From positions 482,233 to 546,232 of the forward strand of contig NZ_NSLC01000001.1 in NCBI RefSeq assembly GCF_020144925.1: a DNA stretch of 64,000 bases, given 5' to 3'. This DNA comes from Afifella sp. IM 167 (lineage in GTDB: Bacteria; Pseudomonadota; Alphaproteobacteria; Rhizobiales; Afifellaceae). Position numbers and translations under genes: made by a program. The notes below the pieces were generated by a model. That model was given only the letters and a program-made list of their open reading frames with translations, searched no databases and had not been told where the DNA came from. This document shows, piece by piece, positions 25,919 to 34,923 of the stretch (the stretch's first letter is position 1; each line of letters starts with the position of its first letter).

Positions 25919-26821
25919 TTGCTGAAGCTCGACGAGACCGCGCTCAGGGGCTCGATCCCTCCCCTCATCACGCCGTTCAGGGACGGCGCCGTCGACGAGG
26001 CGGCATATGCCGGCCTCGTCGAGTTCCAGGTTGAAAATGGCTCTCACGGCATCCTCGTCAACGGCACCACCTCCGAACCCTCTTCGCTGACGCTCGCCGA
26101 GCGCAACCGCCTCGTCGACGTCGCGCTGGAGGCCGCGGCAGGACGCATCCAGGTCGTCGCCGCCACCGGCTCGCAATCCTATGCCGAGACGGCCGAACTC
26201 ACACGCCACGCCGCGGGCAGGCCGGGCGTCGACGCGCTCCTCATCGTCACCCCCTATTATTCCCGCCCGCCACAGCGCGGCATCCTCGAATACTACCGCG
26301 CGCTCAACGAGCTGCACGACAAGCCCTGGATGATCTACCACATCCCCGGCCGCGCCGCTGTCGACGTGAAAGTGGAGACGGTGAAGGAAATCGACGCGGC
26401 CTGCCCTACTTTCGTAGGAATGAAGCATGCTTCTCTCGATCTCGCCTTCGTTTCGGACGTGCTGGCCGAGGTCGACGAAGATCTGAGAATCTTCGTCGGG
26501 CTGGAGGAGCTTTCCTTTCCGATGATGGCGGTCGGGGCCTGCGGCCTGATGAACGCGGCAGGCAACCTCAATCCGAAGCCTCTCGCCGAGATGTGCGAGG
26601 CCGTCTGGGCGGGCGACCTCTTTGCCGCAAGGGCGCTGCACCGCAGGCTCTTTGAGATCAACAAGGCGATCTTCTGGGACGTGAACCCGATCCCGATGAA
26701 ATACATGATGAAGCGCCTCGGCATCCTGCCGCGGAACGAGCATCGCCTGCCGCTCGTGCCGGCCTCGCCGGACCTCGAAAAGCGCCTCGACGCGGTGCTC
26801 GAACGGGCGGGAATGGTCTGA
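25919..26821 (+). CDS. DapA-family aldolase/lyase
   Basis: A 300-residue class I aldolase of the DapA/N-acetylneuraminate lyase family. Schiff-base lysine K169 is in FVGMKHASLD and the proton-relay tyrosine Y140 in MIYHIPGR; GTTSEPSSLT replaces the usual GTTGE loop. In a homoprotocatechuate cluster it could replace HpaI and split the C7 hydroxy-diacid into succinate semialdehyde and pyruvate. Alternatively it has another 2-oxo acid substrate. The TTG start at 25919 has GGGAGGG five bases upstream; no ATG fits. Confidence 0.8.
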   Translation: MLKLDETALRGSIPPLITPFRDGAVDEAAYAGLVEFQVENGSHGILVNGTTSEPSSLTLAERNRLVDVALEAAAGRIQVVAATGSQSYAETAELTRHAAGRPGVDALLIVTPYYSRPPQRGILEYYRALNELHDKPWMIYHIPGRAAVDVKVETVKEIDAACPTFVGMKHASLDLAFVSDVLAEVDEDLRIFVGLEELSFPMMAVGACGLMNAAGNLNPKPLAEMCEAVWAGDLFAARALHRRLFEINKAIFWDVNPIPMKYMMKRLGILPRNEHRLPLVPASPDLEKRLDAVLERAGMV

Positions 26822-27693
26822 TGCGGCTCGTCACCTTCCGCTCCGCCGAGGGCCTGAGGGCCGGCGCCGTGAAGAAGGAGAACGGCAACGATGTCGTCGT
26901 GGACCTCGCCGCGCGCATGGGCATTTCCTCCACCCGCCGGCTGATCGCCGAAAGCCGCCTCGCCGAGGCCTCGGCGCTCGCGGAAAGATCCCCCGCCGAC
27001 CTTCTGCTTTCCGATATCGAGCTCGATCTGCCTCTGACCAATCCCCCGAAAATCCTCTGCATCGGGGTCAACTACCAGAACCGCAACGCCGAATACCGCG
27101 ACGGCAGCGATCCGGCGAAATATCCGTCGATCTTCATGCGCACGCCGCTGTCCTTCGTGCCGCACGGCAAGCCGGTCCTGATCCCGCCGGAATCGGAAGA
27201 GCTCGACTATGAGGGCGAGATCGTCCTCGTCATTGGCAGGAAGGGCCGCCGCATTCCCCGCGCCGAGGCGCATGGCTACATCGCCGGCCTGACCATCATG
27301 AACGAGGGTACGGTCCGCGACTGGCTGCGCCACGCCAAGTTCAACGTCACCCAGGGCAAGAACTTCGACAGCAGCGGCGGCCTCGGCCCCTGGATCGAGA
27401 CCGATCTTTCCGCCCTCGACCTGAAGAACCTGAAGATCCAGACGCGCGTCAACGGCGAAATCCGCCAGTCCGACACCACCGCCTCGATGTCCTTTCCGAT
27501 CGACCACATCATCGAATACGTCTCCACCTTCACCACCCTTCTGCCCGGCGACCTCATCGCCACCGGCACGCCGACCGGCGCCGGCGCCCGTTTCGACCCG
27601 CCCAAATGGCTGCGGCCGGGAGATAAGGTGGAGGTCGAAGTGGAAGGGGTCGGAACCCTGGTCAATCCCGTCGCGGCAGAGACAGTTGTGTAA
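26821..27693 (+). CDS. Fumarylacetoacetate-hydrolase-family protein (HpaG-like)
   Basis: A 290-residue FAH-fold protein. Metal-binding residues are in LDYEGEIVLVIGRKG and IMNEGTVRDW, and the C-terminal LLPGDLIATGTPTG block is diagnostic. In hpa clusters HpaG acts as decarboxylase and isomerase on the oxepent-dienoate intermediates. One difference stands out: the lid motif normally NYxxHxxE reads NYQNRNAE here, without the histidine. The ATG overlaps the dapA-like stop (TGATG), so the two are co-translated. Confidence 0.8.
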   Translation: MRLVTFRSAEGLRAGAVKKENGNDVVVDLAARMGISSTRRLIAESRLAEASALAERSPADLLLSDIELDLPLTNPPKILCIGVNYQNRNAEYRDGSDPAKYPSIFMRTPLSFVPHGKPVLIPPESEELDYEGEIVLVIGRKGRRIPRAEAHGYIAGLTIMNEGTVRDWLRHAKFNVTQGKNFDSSGGLGPWIETDLSALDLKNLKIQTRVNGEIRQSDTTASMSFPIDHIIEYVSTFTTLLPGDLIATGTPTGAGARFDPPKWLRPGDKVEVEVEGVGTLVNPVAAETVV

Positions 27694-27754
27694 CTCGACG
27701 CCAGAGCGGCTTTGTCGCTAGAATGACAACCCGGCACCCGGCCCGGAGGTCTAT

Positions 27755-28240
27755 TTGACGATGACGTTACGCTATACCCACCGGGCTTTTCCGATCGTTC
27801 TCCTGCGTGCCCGGGAAGCTTTCATGATGCATCTGCGCCCGGTGATCGCCGAACACGGATGCACCGAGCAGCAATGGCGCGTCCTGCGCATCCTGGATGA
27901 ATCGGGCCCCTTCGACGCCACAGCGCTTTCCGCGCGCGCCTGCCTCCTCACGCCCTCCATGACGCGCATCCTCAAGGCGCTGGAAGAGCGCGGCCTCATC
28001 ACCCGCAAGCAGGACGGCAAGGACAGCCGGCGCCTCAAGATCGACATCTCGGCGAAGGGCCGCAAGCTGATCGCCAGCGCCTCGCCGGCGATCGAGGCGG
28101 TCTATGCGCGCCTGGAAAGCGCCTATGGCGTTGAGAAGATGGAAGCCCTCCTCGGCATGCTGGAAGAGCTTGCCCTCATCGGCGAGGGCGCGCGCGGCGA
28201 GGAGGGGGACGAGGCCGACCTGGAGAGCGCCGCCGCGTAA
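27755..28240 (+). CDS. hpaR: MarR-family regulator of homoprotocatechuate genes
   Basis: A 161-residue winged-helix repressor. HLRPVIAEHGCTEQQWRVLRIL and CLLTPSMTRILKALEERGLI closely follow E. coli HpaR, which represses the hpa meta-cleavage operon and is released by its substrate. The C-terminal tail is acidic. TTG at 27755 has GGAGG five bases upstream; an ATG at 27761 is also possible. It lies after the FAH gene on the same strand and before a TRAP transporter. Confidence 0.85.
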   Translation: MTMTLRYTHRAFPIVLLRAREAFMMHLRPVIAEHGCTEQQWRVLRILDESGPFDATALSARACLLTPSMTRILKALEERGLITRKQDGKDSRRLKIDISAKGRKLIASASPAIEAVYARLESAYGVEKMEALLGMLEELALIGEGARGEEGDEADLESAAA

Positions 28241-28425
28241 GCCCGGCCTGATGCCGGCGCGGTCGCGGAACCTCTCTCGGTTCTGAAGAAACTCCGCCTT
28301 GGCAAGCGGCGGAATTCGAGCCAACCTTTGAAGCCTCGGCTTTGCGGCCGAAGGCACAACAAGAGCGCCGCAAAGGCGCGTCGAACTCGGGATGGGTCAA
28401 GCCCGGCCGAAGGGGAGGAATAGAG

Positions 28426-29460
28426 ATGAAAAGCCAGAAGAAATGGATTGTGGCGGCCGCCGCCGTCATTGCCGCCGGAACGCTCTCGCTTGCCTCGGTG
28501 GCGGGCGCGGCCGAGGTCGAGCTGCGCCTGTCGCACTGGGTGCCGCCGACCCACCCGATCCAGCCCACGGGCATGGAGCCCTGGGCGGAATCCATCAAGG
28601 AGGATTCCGGCGGGCGCATCAACATCACCATCTTCCCGGCCCAGCAGCTCGGCGCCGCGCCCGACCATTACGACATGGCGCGGGACGGCATCGTCGACCT
28701 GTCCTTCGTCAACCCGGGTTACAACGCCGGCCGCTTCCCGATCGTGGCGCTGACGGAGATTCCGTTCCTCGTCAAAAACGCCTCCGACGGCGCCGCGGCG
28801 ATGCACGAATGGTACGCCAAATATGCCGGCGAGGAGATGCCGGACGTCAAGGTCTGCGTGATGACCCCGCACGATCCCGGCACCTTCCATTCCAAGGTTC
28901 CCGTGCATGTGCCGGCCGATGTGAGCGGCAAGACGGTGCGCCCCGCCAACGCCACCATCGCCCGCTTCGTCAGCCTTCTCGGCGGCGCGGCCGTGCAGGT
29001 CCCGGCGCCGGAAGCGCGCGAGGCGCTGGCGAACGGTGTTGCCGAGGCGATGACCTTCCCGTGGAACTCGCTCTACCTCTTCGGCATCGACCAGATCCTC
29101 CACGAGCATCTCGACATGCCCTTCTATGTCTCGCAGCAGATGACCGTCATGTCGAAGCTGAGCTACGACCGGCTGAGCGAGGAAGACAGGAAGGTGATCG
29201 ACGAGCACTGCACGCCCGAATGGTCCAAGAAGTTCTCCGATGGCTGGGCGAAGTGGGAAGCCGCGGGTCGCCAGAAGATGGTCGACGATTCCACCCATCA
29301 CCTCTACGAGCCGACCGAGGAAGAGATCGCCCTGTGGCGCGAGGCGGCCAAGCCGCTCCTGGAAGAGTGGAAGAAGGCCGTCGAGGAAAAGGGCTACGAC
29401 GCCGACCAGATCTACGACGAGTATGTCGCCGCCCTGAAGAAGCACGACGCGCTCTACTGA
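28426..29460 (+). CDS. TRAP transporter substrate-binding protein (DctP family)
   Basis: A 344-residue periplasmic protein with a Sec signal peptide (cleavage near AGA-AE). The mature form begins VELRLSHWVPPTHPIQP, and the central region VSGKTVRPANATIARFVS contains the conserved arginine that holds the ligand carboxylate. It starts a complete dctPQM-like set. The location after hpaR suggests an aromatic or dicarboxylic acid ligand. GGGGAGGA precedes the start. Confidence 0.88.
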   Translation: MKSQKKWIVAAAAVIAAGTLSLASVAGAAEVELRLSHWVPPTHPIQPTGMEPWAESIKEDSGGRINITIFPAQQLGAAPDHYDMARDGIVDLSFVNPGYNAGRFPIVALTEIPFLVKNASDGAAAMHEWYAKYAGEEMPDVKVCVMTPHDPGTFHSKVPVHVPADVSGKTVRPANATIARFVSLLGGAAVQVPAPEAREALANGVAEAMTFPWNSLYLFGIDQILHEHLDMPFYVSQQMTVMSKLSYDRLSEEDRKVIDEHCTPEWSKKFSDGWAKWEAAGRQKMVDDSTHHLYEPTEEEIALWREAAKPLLEEWKKAVEEKGYDADQIYDEYVAALKKHDALY

Positions 29461-29553
29461 CGTGTCCTGCGGGGCGGCGCCGTCGCCGCCCCTTGCGGGC
29501 AAGCGCCCGCATCTGTCGCAAAGCCCGCCGCAAAGCTTGCCCGGATCGGATCA

Positions 29554-30090
29554 GTGACCCGTATCGCGCGCTTCCTCGACCACGTTTCGCGCCTGATTGA
29601 GATTGTCGCCGGCGCCTTGCTCGGCCTTCTCACGCTCGTCATCGTCGTCTCGGCGATCGGTCGCTACGCCTTTGCGAGCCCGATCCCGGACGCTTTCGAC
29701 TATACGCGCCTGCTCATCGGCGCGGCGATCACCTGGGGCCTTGCCTCCGTCGGCTATCGCGGAAGCCACATCAAGGTGGATCTCTTCGCCCTGATGCTGC
29801 CGCCCCGCATCCGCCGCTGGTTCGACGTCGCCGCCTGGTGCGTCCTGCTTCTCTTCACCGCGCTTCTGGCCTGGAAGATCCTGGGCCGGGTGGAGAGGAC
29901 CATGGTGAGCGGCGAGGTCACCTCCGACCTTCGCATGCCGATCTGGCCGATCATGTGGCTGATCTGGGCCGGTCTCGCCGCCGCCCTCGTCACGACCCTT
30001 GCCAAGATCGTGCTCATGGCGGCGGGCCATGGCAGCCTTGAGGAGCACGAGAGCATCGACGACGCCCGGCGCGAGACCGGCTATGAGTGA
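29554..30090 (+). CDS. TRAP transporter small permease (DctQ family)
   Basis: A 178-residue membrane protein with four predicted helices. GALLGLLTLVIVVSAIGRYAF and the loop before LLIGAAITWGLASVGYR match DctQ. It pairs with DctM. GTG start at 29554; its end overlaps the large permease by eight bases. Confidence 0.85.
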   Translation: MTRIARFLDHVSRLIEIVAGALLGLLTLVIVVSAIGRYAFASPIPDAFDYTRLLIGAAITWGLASVGYRGSHIKVDLFALMLPPRIRRWFDVAAWCVLLLFTALLAWKILGRVERTMVSGEVTSDLRMPIWPIMWLIWAGLAAALVTTLAKIVLMAAGHGSLEEHESIDDARRETGYE

Positions 30091-31378
30091 ATCCGATTTC
30101 GTCGCCATCGGAGGCTTCGTCGGCCTCTTCGCGCTGATGGCCATGCGCGTGCCGATCGGCGTCGCCATGGGGCTCGTCGGCATCGCCGGCTTTGCCGCCA
30201 TCGTCGGCTGGCGCCCGGCGCTCGCCCAGCTCGCCACCTCCCCGATCCGCACGGTGACGGACTACAATCTCAGCCTCATCCCGTTCTTCGTCCTGATGGG
30301 CGTGCTCGCCACCAATGCTGGCATGTCGCGCGAGCTCTTCCGCGCCGGCCACGCCTGGTTCGGCCGCTTCCGCGGCGGCCTGGCTCTGTCGACGATCAGC
30401 GCCTGCGCCGGCTTTGCGGCGATCTGCGGCTCTTCGGTCGCCACCGCCGCCACGATGACCAAGATCGCCCATCCGGAGATGCGGCGCTTTGGCTATTCCG
30501 ACGCCCTCTCCACCGGGGTGATCGCCGCCGGCGGCACGCTCGGCATTCTCATTCCGCCTTCCGTGGTGCTCGCCGTCTACGCCTTCATCACCGACCAGGA
30601 TGTGGGACGCCTGTTCATCGCCGGTGTCGTGCCGGGCGGCCTCGCCATTCTGATGTACATGGCGACCGTGCGGATCGCCTATCGCCGCCATCTGCCGGAG
30701 GGCGAGCCGTTTTCCTGGGCGGAGGCCTTCGCCTCCATGCGCGGCGTCTGGGCCGTCCTCCTCCTGTTCATCGCCATCATCGGCTCGATCTATCTGGGGC
30801 TTGCGACCCCGACGGAAGCCTCCGCCGTCGGCGCGCTGCTGACCGGGCTCATCGGCATCGCCCGCGGCAGGCTCGGCCCGCGCGTCCTCATCGACAGCCT
30901 CGCCGAAGCGCTGCGCACGTCCGTCGCCATCTACACGATCCTCATCGGCGCGGTGCTGTTCGGGTATTTTCTCGCCGTCACGCAGACGCCGCAGAAAATC
31001 ACCGCCTTTCTGGTCGGCCTCGATCTCGGCGCCCATGGCACGCTCGCCGTCATCCTGCTCTTCTTCCTCGTCATGGGCTGCATCCTCGACGCCATGGCGA
31101 TGATCATCCTCCTCGTGCCGATCGTCTTCCCGGTGATCCAGCATCTCGGTTTCGACCCGATCTGGTTCGGCGTCATCATCGTCATGACGGTGGAGCTCGG
31201 GCTCATCACCCCGCCGGTCGGCATGAACGTCTTCGTCATCAACACCATCGCGCGGGACGTGCCGCTGCCGACCATCTTCCGCGGCGTCTTTCCCTTCGTG
31301 CTGACCGATGTCGTGCGCCTCGCAATCCTCGTCGCCTTCCCGGCGATCGTGCTCTTCCTGCCGCGCACCATGCACTGA
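30083..31378 (+). CDS. TRAP transporter large permease (DctM family)
   Basis: A 431-residue permease with about a dozen hydrophobic segments. It has MRVPIGVAMGLVGIAGF near the start, FAAICGSSVATAATMTKIA, GGTLGILIPPSVVLAVYA and GLITPPVGMNVFVINTIA, all DctM hallmarks. It completes a sodium-driven importer with its two upstream partners. Confidence 0.92.
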   Translation: MSESDFVAIGGFVGLFALMAMRVPIGVAMGLVGIAGFAAIVGWRPALAQLATSPIRTVTDYNLSLIPFFVLMGVLATNAGMSRELFRAGHAWFGRFRGGLALSTISACAGFAAICGSSVATAATMTKIAHPEMRRFGYSDALSTGVIAAGGTLGILIPPSVVLAVYAFITDQDVGRLFIAGVVPGGLAILMYMATVRIAYRRHLPEGEPFSWAEAFASMRGVWAVLLLFIAIIGSIYLGLATPTEASAVGALLTGLIGIARGRLGPRVLIDSLAEALRTSVAIYTILIGAVLFGYFLAVTQTPQKITAFLVGLDLGAHGTLAVILLFFLVMGCILDAMAMIILLVPIVFPVIQHLGFDPIWFGVIIVMTVELGLITPPVGMNVFVINTIARDVPLPTIFRGVFPFVLTDVVRLAILVAFPAIVLFLPRTMH

Positions 31379-31557
31379 AGCGCTTCGTCCGGCTGCCGGC
31401 GCGGTTGTATTGTCACCGCTTGCCGTTGTGGTTGCGGGCGTCATACAAATGCAAATTAACCAAGGTAACGGCTGCCACCGGCAACCATTCCGGTCGCTCG
31501 ATTCCGAAAACGATATCGGCCGACGCAAGGGGCGTCGGCTCTCTTGGGAGTTCGACA

Positions 31558-32694
31558 ATGTCCCACATTAGCCGTCGCACCGTGCTGCGGGGCGGTGCCG
31601 CCACCGCCGCTTTCCTGTCCACACCGGCAATCCTGCGCTCCTCGCGCGCCCTCGCCGCATCCGGCGAGGTCAACGTCTTCGCCTGGGGCGACTACATCCA
31701 GGACAATATCAAGCAGGCCTTCGAGGAGAAGACCGGCATCAAGATGAACGTCTCCACCTATGGCTCCAACGAGGAGTGCGAGAACAAGCTGCGCGCTGCC
31801 GGCGGCAAGGGCTTCGACCTCATCTTCCCGTCCGTCGACACCGGCCCGAACTACTACAAGGACGACCTCCTGCAGCCGATCGACGAGGCCAGGCTGAAGC
31901 TCGACCGGATCACCCCGTCGATCTACCGCGCCTCCATCAATCTCGGCGCGACGCACCGCGGCGACCGCTTCCTCGTCCCCTTCGATTGGGGCACCGAGGC
32001 GATGACCTGGGATTCGCAGGCCCTTCCGGACCTCGAATACGGCGCGATCTCCTATGGCGACCTGTGGAAGGACGACATGGCCGGCAAGGTCGCCGCGCGC
32101 CAGAAGTCGGTCCTGACCGGCCTTGCCCTCTATCTCGACGCCATCGGCGAGGTTCCCTCCAACCGCGCCATGGACATGTACAAGTCGGAAGAGGAATCGC
32201 GCCGCGTCTTCGAGGCGGTCACCGACTACGCCATCGCCCACAAGAAGAACATCGGCGCCTTCTGGAACAACGCCACCGAGGCGACGGCGGCCTTCACCGA
32301 CGCCGGCTGCACGATCGGCCAGACCTGGGACACGACGGGCATCCAGCTCCACCGCGACAGCGACAAGAAGTGGCGTTACACCATGCCGAAGGAAGGCGGC
32401 CTCGCCTGGACGGACACGATGGCCATCCCGGCGGGCGCGGAAAACGTCGACCAGGCCTATGAGGTCATGAACTTCCTCATGCAGCCCGAGATCGGCGCCA
32501 TGTTCGCCAACAACACGGGCTACAACTCCGCCGCCGTCGGGACCGCCGAATACCTGAAGGACGACCTCAAGGCCGCCTTCCAGATGGCCTATCCGGACCA
32601 GGCCGCCATCGACAATCTGTGGTGGTGGCCGGCCCAGACCGACTTTTTCGCCACCCTCCGCTCGGAATATTCCGAGAAGCTGACCAACGCCTGA
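31558..32694 (+). CDS. PotD-like ABC substrate-binding protein
   Basis: A 378-residue periplasmic protein of the spermidine/putrescine family with a Tat signal (SRRTVLRGGA, cleavage near ALA-AS). The mature part begins VNVFAWGDYIQDNIKQAFEEK, close to PotD/PotF. WDTTGIQLHRDSDKKWRY and FDWGTEAMTW line the binding cleft. The ligand could be a polyamine or another cation-bearing compound. The upstream spacer has a partly symmetrical TTAACCAAGGTAA at 31456-31468. Confidence 0.88.
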   Translation: MSHISRRTVLRGGAATAAFLSTPAILRSSRALAASGEVNVFAWGDYIQDNIKQAFEEKTGIKMNVSTYGSNEECENKLRAAGGKGFDLIFPSVDTGPNYYKDDLLQPIDEARLKLDRITPSIYRASINLGATHRGDRFLVPFDWGTEAMTWDSQALPDLEYGAISYGDLWKDDMAGKVAARQKSVLTGLALYLDAIGEVPSNRAMDMYKSEEESRRVFEAVTDYAIAHKKNIGAFWNNATEATAAFTDAGCTIGQTWDTTGIQLHRDSDKKWRYTMPKEGGLAWTDTMAIPAGAENVDQAYEVMNFLMQPEIGAMFANNTGYNSAAVGTAEYLKDDLKAAFQMAYPDQAAIDNLWWWPAQTDFFATLRSEYSEKLTNA

Positions 32695-32773
32695 CCGGCG
32701 CGTCGTGACATTCGCGGGGGCCGCGCGCCCCCGCTCTTTCTCCGCAGGTATCCGCCGTCACCGGAAGAGAGCC

Positions 32774-33859
32774 ATGCACGGAAAAGACGTCGAGCTTCAG
32801 GGCGTGTCGATGGTCTTCGGCGATGTCGTCGCCGTCGCGCCGACCGACCTCACCATCCGTGCCGGAGAGTTCTTTTCCATCCTGGGTCCGTCCGGCTGCG
32901 GCAAGACCACGATCCTGCGGATGATCTCGGGTTTCCTCACGCCTTCCGCCGGGCGCATTCTGATCGGCGGCGAGGATATGGGCGACATCGGACCGAACCG
33001 CCGGCCCACCGCCCTCATCTTCCAGAACCTCGCCCTCTTCCCGCTGATGAGCGTGTGGGAGAACATCGCCTTCGGGCTGGAGGCCCGCGGCATGCCGAAG
33101 AAGGCACGCCGCGAGCGGGCGATGGAACTGATCGACCTCGTGGCGCTGCGCGGTCACGAGGAAAAGAGGACGGGCGACCTCTCCGGCGGCCAGCGCCAGC
33201 GCGTCGCCATCGCACGCGCCCTTGCCGTGGAACCTGCCGTCCTCCTTCTCGACGAGCCGCTCTCGGCCCTCGACGCTAAGCTCCGCCAGCACATGCGCGC
33301 CGAACTGAAGGCGATCCAGCGCAAGACCGGCGTCACCTTCATTTACATCACCCACGATCAGGGCGAGGCGCTGACCATGTCGGACCGCATCGCCGTCATG
33401 AACAAGGGCGCGGTCGAGCAGGTCGCCGCCTCGGACCGGCTCTACGACGACCCGCAGACGCCCTTCGTCGCCACCTTCGTCGGCGAGCAGAACGTCTTTG
33501 CCGGCCGCGTCATCGAGGCCGAGGCCGGCTTTGCGCTTCTCGACACGCCCTTCGGACCGCTGCGCGGACGCAACCGCGACGGCCTTGCCGCCGGCGCGAG
33601 CGCGGTCCTCTGCGTGCGCCCGGAGCGGATGCAGCTCGTCAACGGCGCATTGCCGGACAACGTCATCTCGGCCGACGTGGAACGGCGCGACCTGGAAGGC
33701 CCCTTCGTCAATCTCTTCCTCAAGCGCAACGAGGAAAGCATCGTCCTGCACCTGCCGAACCGCGGCGCGGCGGGACGCGAGCTTTCCGGCGAGCAGCAGA
33801 TCGGCTTTAGCGCCGATGACGGACTGGTGCTGACCTCCGGGCGGCTTGCCCGTGACTGA
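32774..33859 (+). CDS. PotA-like ABC ATPase
   Basis: A 361-residue ATPase with Walker A GPSGCGKTT, signature LSGGQRQRVAIARAL, Walker B VLLLDEPLSALD and a C-terminal TOBE-type regulatory domain that starts near FVGEQNVFAGRV. The signature and domain plan match PotA/FbpC. It overlaps the next permease by eight bases. Confidence 0.9.
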   Translation: MHGKDVELQGVSMVFGDVVAVAPTDLTIRAGEFFSILGPSGCGKTTILRMISGFLTPSAGRILIGGEDMGDIGPNRRPTALIFQNLALFPLMSVWENIAFGLEARGMPKKARRERAMELIDLVALRGHEEKRTGDLSGGQRQRVAIARALAVEPAVLLLDEPLSALDAKLRQHMRAELKAIQRKTGVTFIYITHDQGEALTMSDRIAVMNKGAVEQVAASDRLYDDPQTPFVATFVGEQNVFAGRVIEAEAGFALLDTPFGPLRGRNRDGLAAGASAVLCVRPERMQLVNGALPDNVISADVERRDLEGPFVNLFLKRNEESIVLHLPNRGAAGRELSGEQQIGFSADDGLVLTSGRLARD

Positions 33860-34886
33860 ACTCGTCCGCAGCTACGGCCGCCCGCTGACGGCGATCTTCA
33901 TCGGCCTGACGACGCTCTGGATCCTCGGCATGATCCTCGTGCCGCAGCTTTTCATGGCCGAGCGTTCCTTCTGGGTGGAGGAAAAGCCGAACGACATCTC
34001 GCTGAAGATCGATCGCGCCTATGCGGACCTTTCCACCATGAAGTTCGATCTGGCCCGCGCCGAAGGCCCCGGCAAGGACGAGATCGCCGGCCGCATCGAG
34101 GCGAAGAAGCGCGAGATCGCCGGGCTGGAGGAACAGGAAAAGCAGCCGCGCAAGGTCTATACCATGCGCAACTACACGCGCATGTCGGCGCTCCACTTCC
34201 AGATCTTCCTGCGGACCATCTTTTATGCGGCGATGGTGACGGTGCTCGCCCTCGTCGTCTGCTATCCCGTTGCCTATGCGATCGCCCAGGTCGCCACGCC
34301 CCGCCGCGCCGCCTTCCTGATGCTCGGCCTCATCATCCCCTACGCGATCAACGAGCTGCTGCGCGTCTACGCCTGGCTGATGATCCTCGACTACCAGGGC
34401 GTCCTCAACACCATGCTCGACTGGATCGGCGTCACCGACCTTGCCACTCAGCAATGGATTCCGTTCCTGCAATCGCCGGGCGCCGTCTTCGTGGCGATGG
34501 TCTACGCCTATATCCTCTTCATGGTCTTCCCGATCTACAACACGCTGGAAACGCTCGACAAAAATCAGGTCGAGGCGGCCCGCGACCTCGGCGCCTCCAC
34601 CTGGCGGATCCACTGGCGCGTCGTCATTCCCTACGCCAAGCCCGGCATGGCCGTCGGCTGCATCATGACCTTCATGCTTTCCGCCGGCTCCTATTCGGTG
34701 CCGCAGATCATGACGCGCGGCACCTCCGGCGACTGGTTCAGCCAGACGATCTACCGGCAGTTCTTCGAATCCAACAACTGGAACAACGGCGCGGCCTACG
34801 CCTTCACGCTGCTCATCGTCTGCACGCTCTTCATCTTCCTGATGATGCTGGTCTTCCGCGTCGGCGTCCGCGATATCGCCAGATGA
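33852..34886 (+). CDS. PotB-like ABC permease with a charged insertion
   Basis: A 344-residue permease. The C-terminal two thirds are standard, with about six membrane segments and the loop LETLDKNQVEAARDLGASTW. After the first membrane helix comes an added stretch of about 80 residues (about 35-115), charged and coiled-coil-like, containing RIEAKKREIAGLEEQEKQ. Ordinary PotB has only a short loop there. GTG at 33852 was chosen; a TTG six bases upstream is in frame. Confidence 0.85.
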   Translation: MTELVRSYGRPLTAIFIGLTTLWILGMILVPQLFMAERSFWVEEKPNDISLKIDRAYADLSTMKFDLARAEGPGKDEIAGRIEAKKREIAGLEEQEKQPRKVYTMRNYTRMSALHFQIFLRTIFYAAMVTVLALVVCYPVAYAIAQVATPRRAAFLMLGLIIPYAINELLRVYAWLMILDYQGVLNTMLDWIGVTDLATQQWIPFLQSPGAVFVAMVYAYILFMVFPIYNTLETLDKNQVEAARDLGASTWRIHWRVVIPYAKPGMAVGCIMTFMLSAGSYSVPQIMTRGTSGDWFSQTIYRQFFESNNWNNGAAYAFTLLIVCTLFIFLMMLVFRVGVRDIAR

Positions 34887-34923
34887 GGGGCCAGATGAGC
34901 GACGACCTCAGGAGACGGGGACG

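Noticed and set aside
28241..28425. A riboswitch or small RNA between hpaR and the TRAP genes
   Set aside because: No stable conserved fold or known motif could be seen in this 185-base spacer.
31456..31468. Partly symmetrical TTAACCAAGGTAA before the PotD-like gene
   Set aside because: Only a short imperfect symmetry with no second copy; not enough to call an operator.
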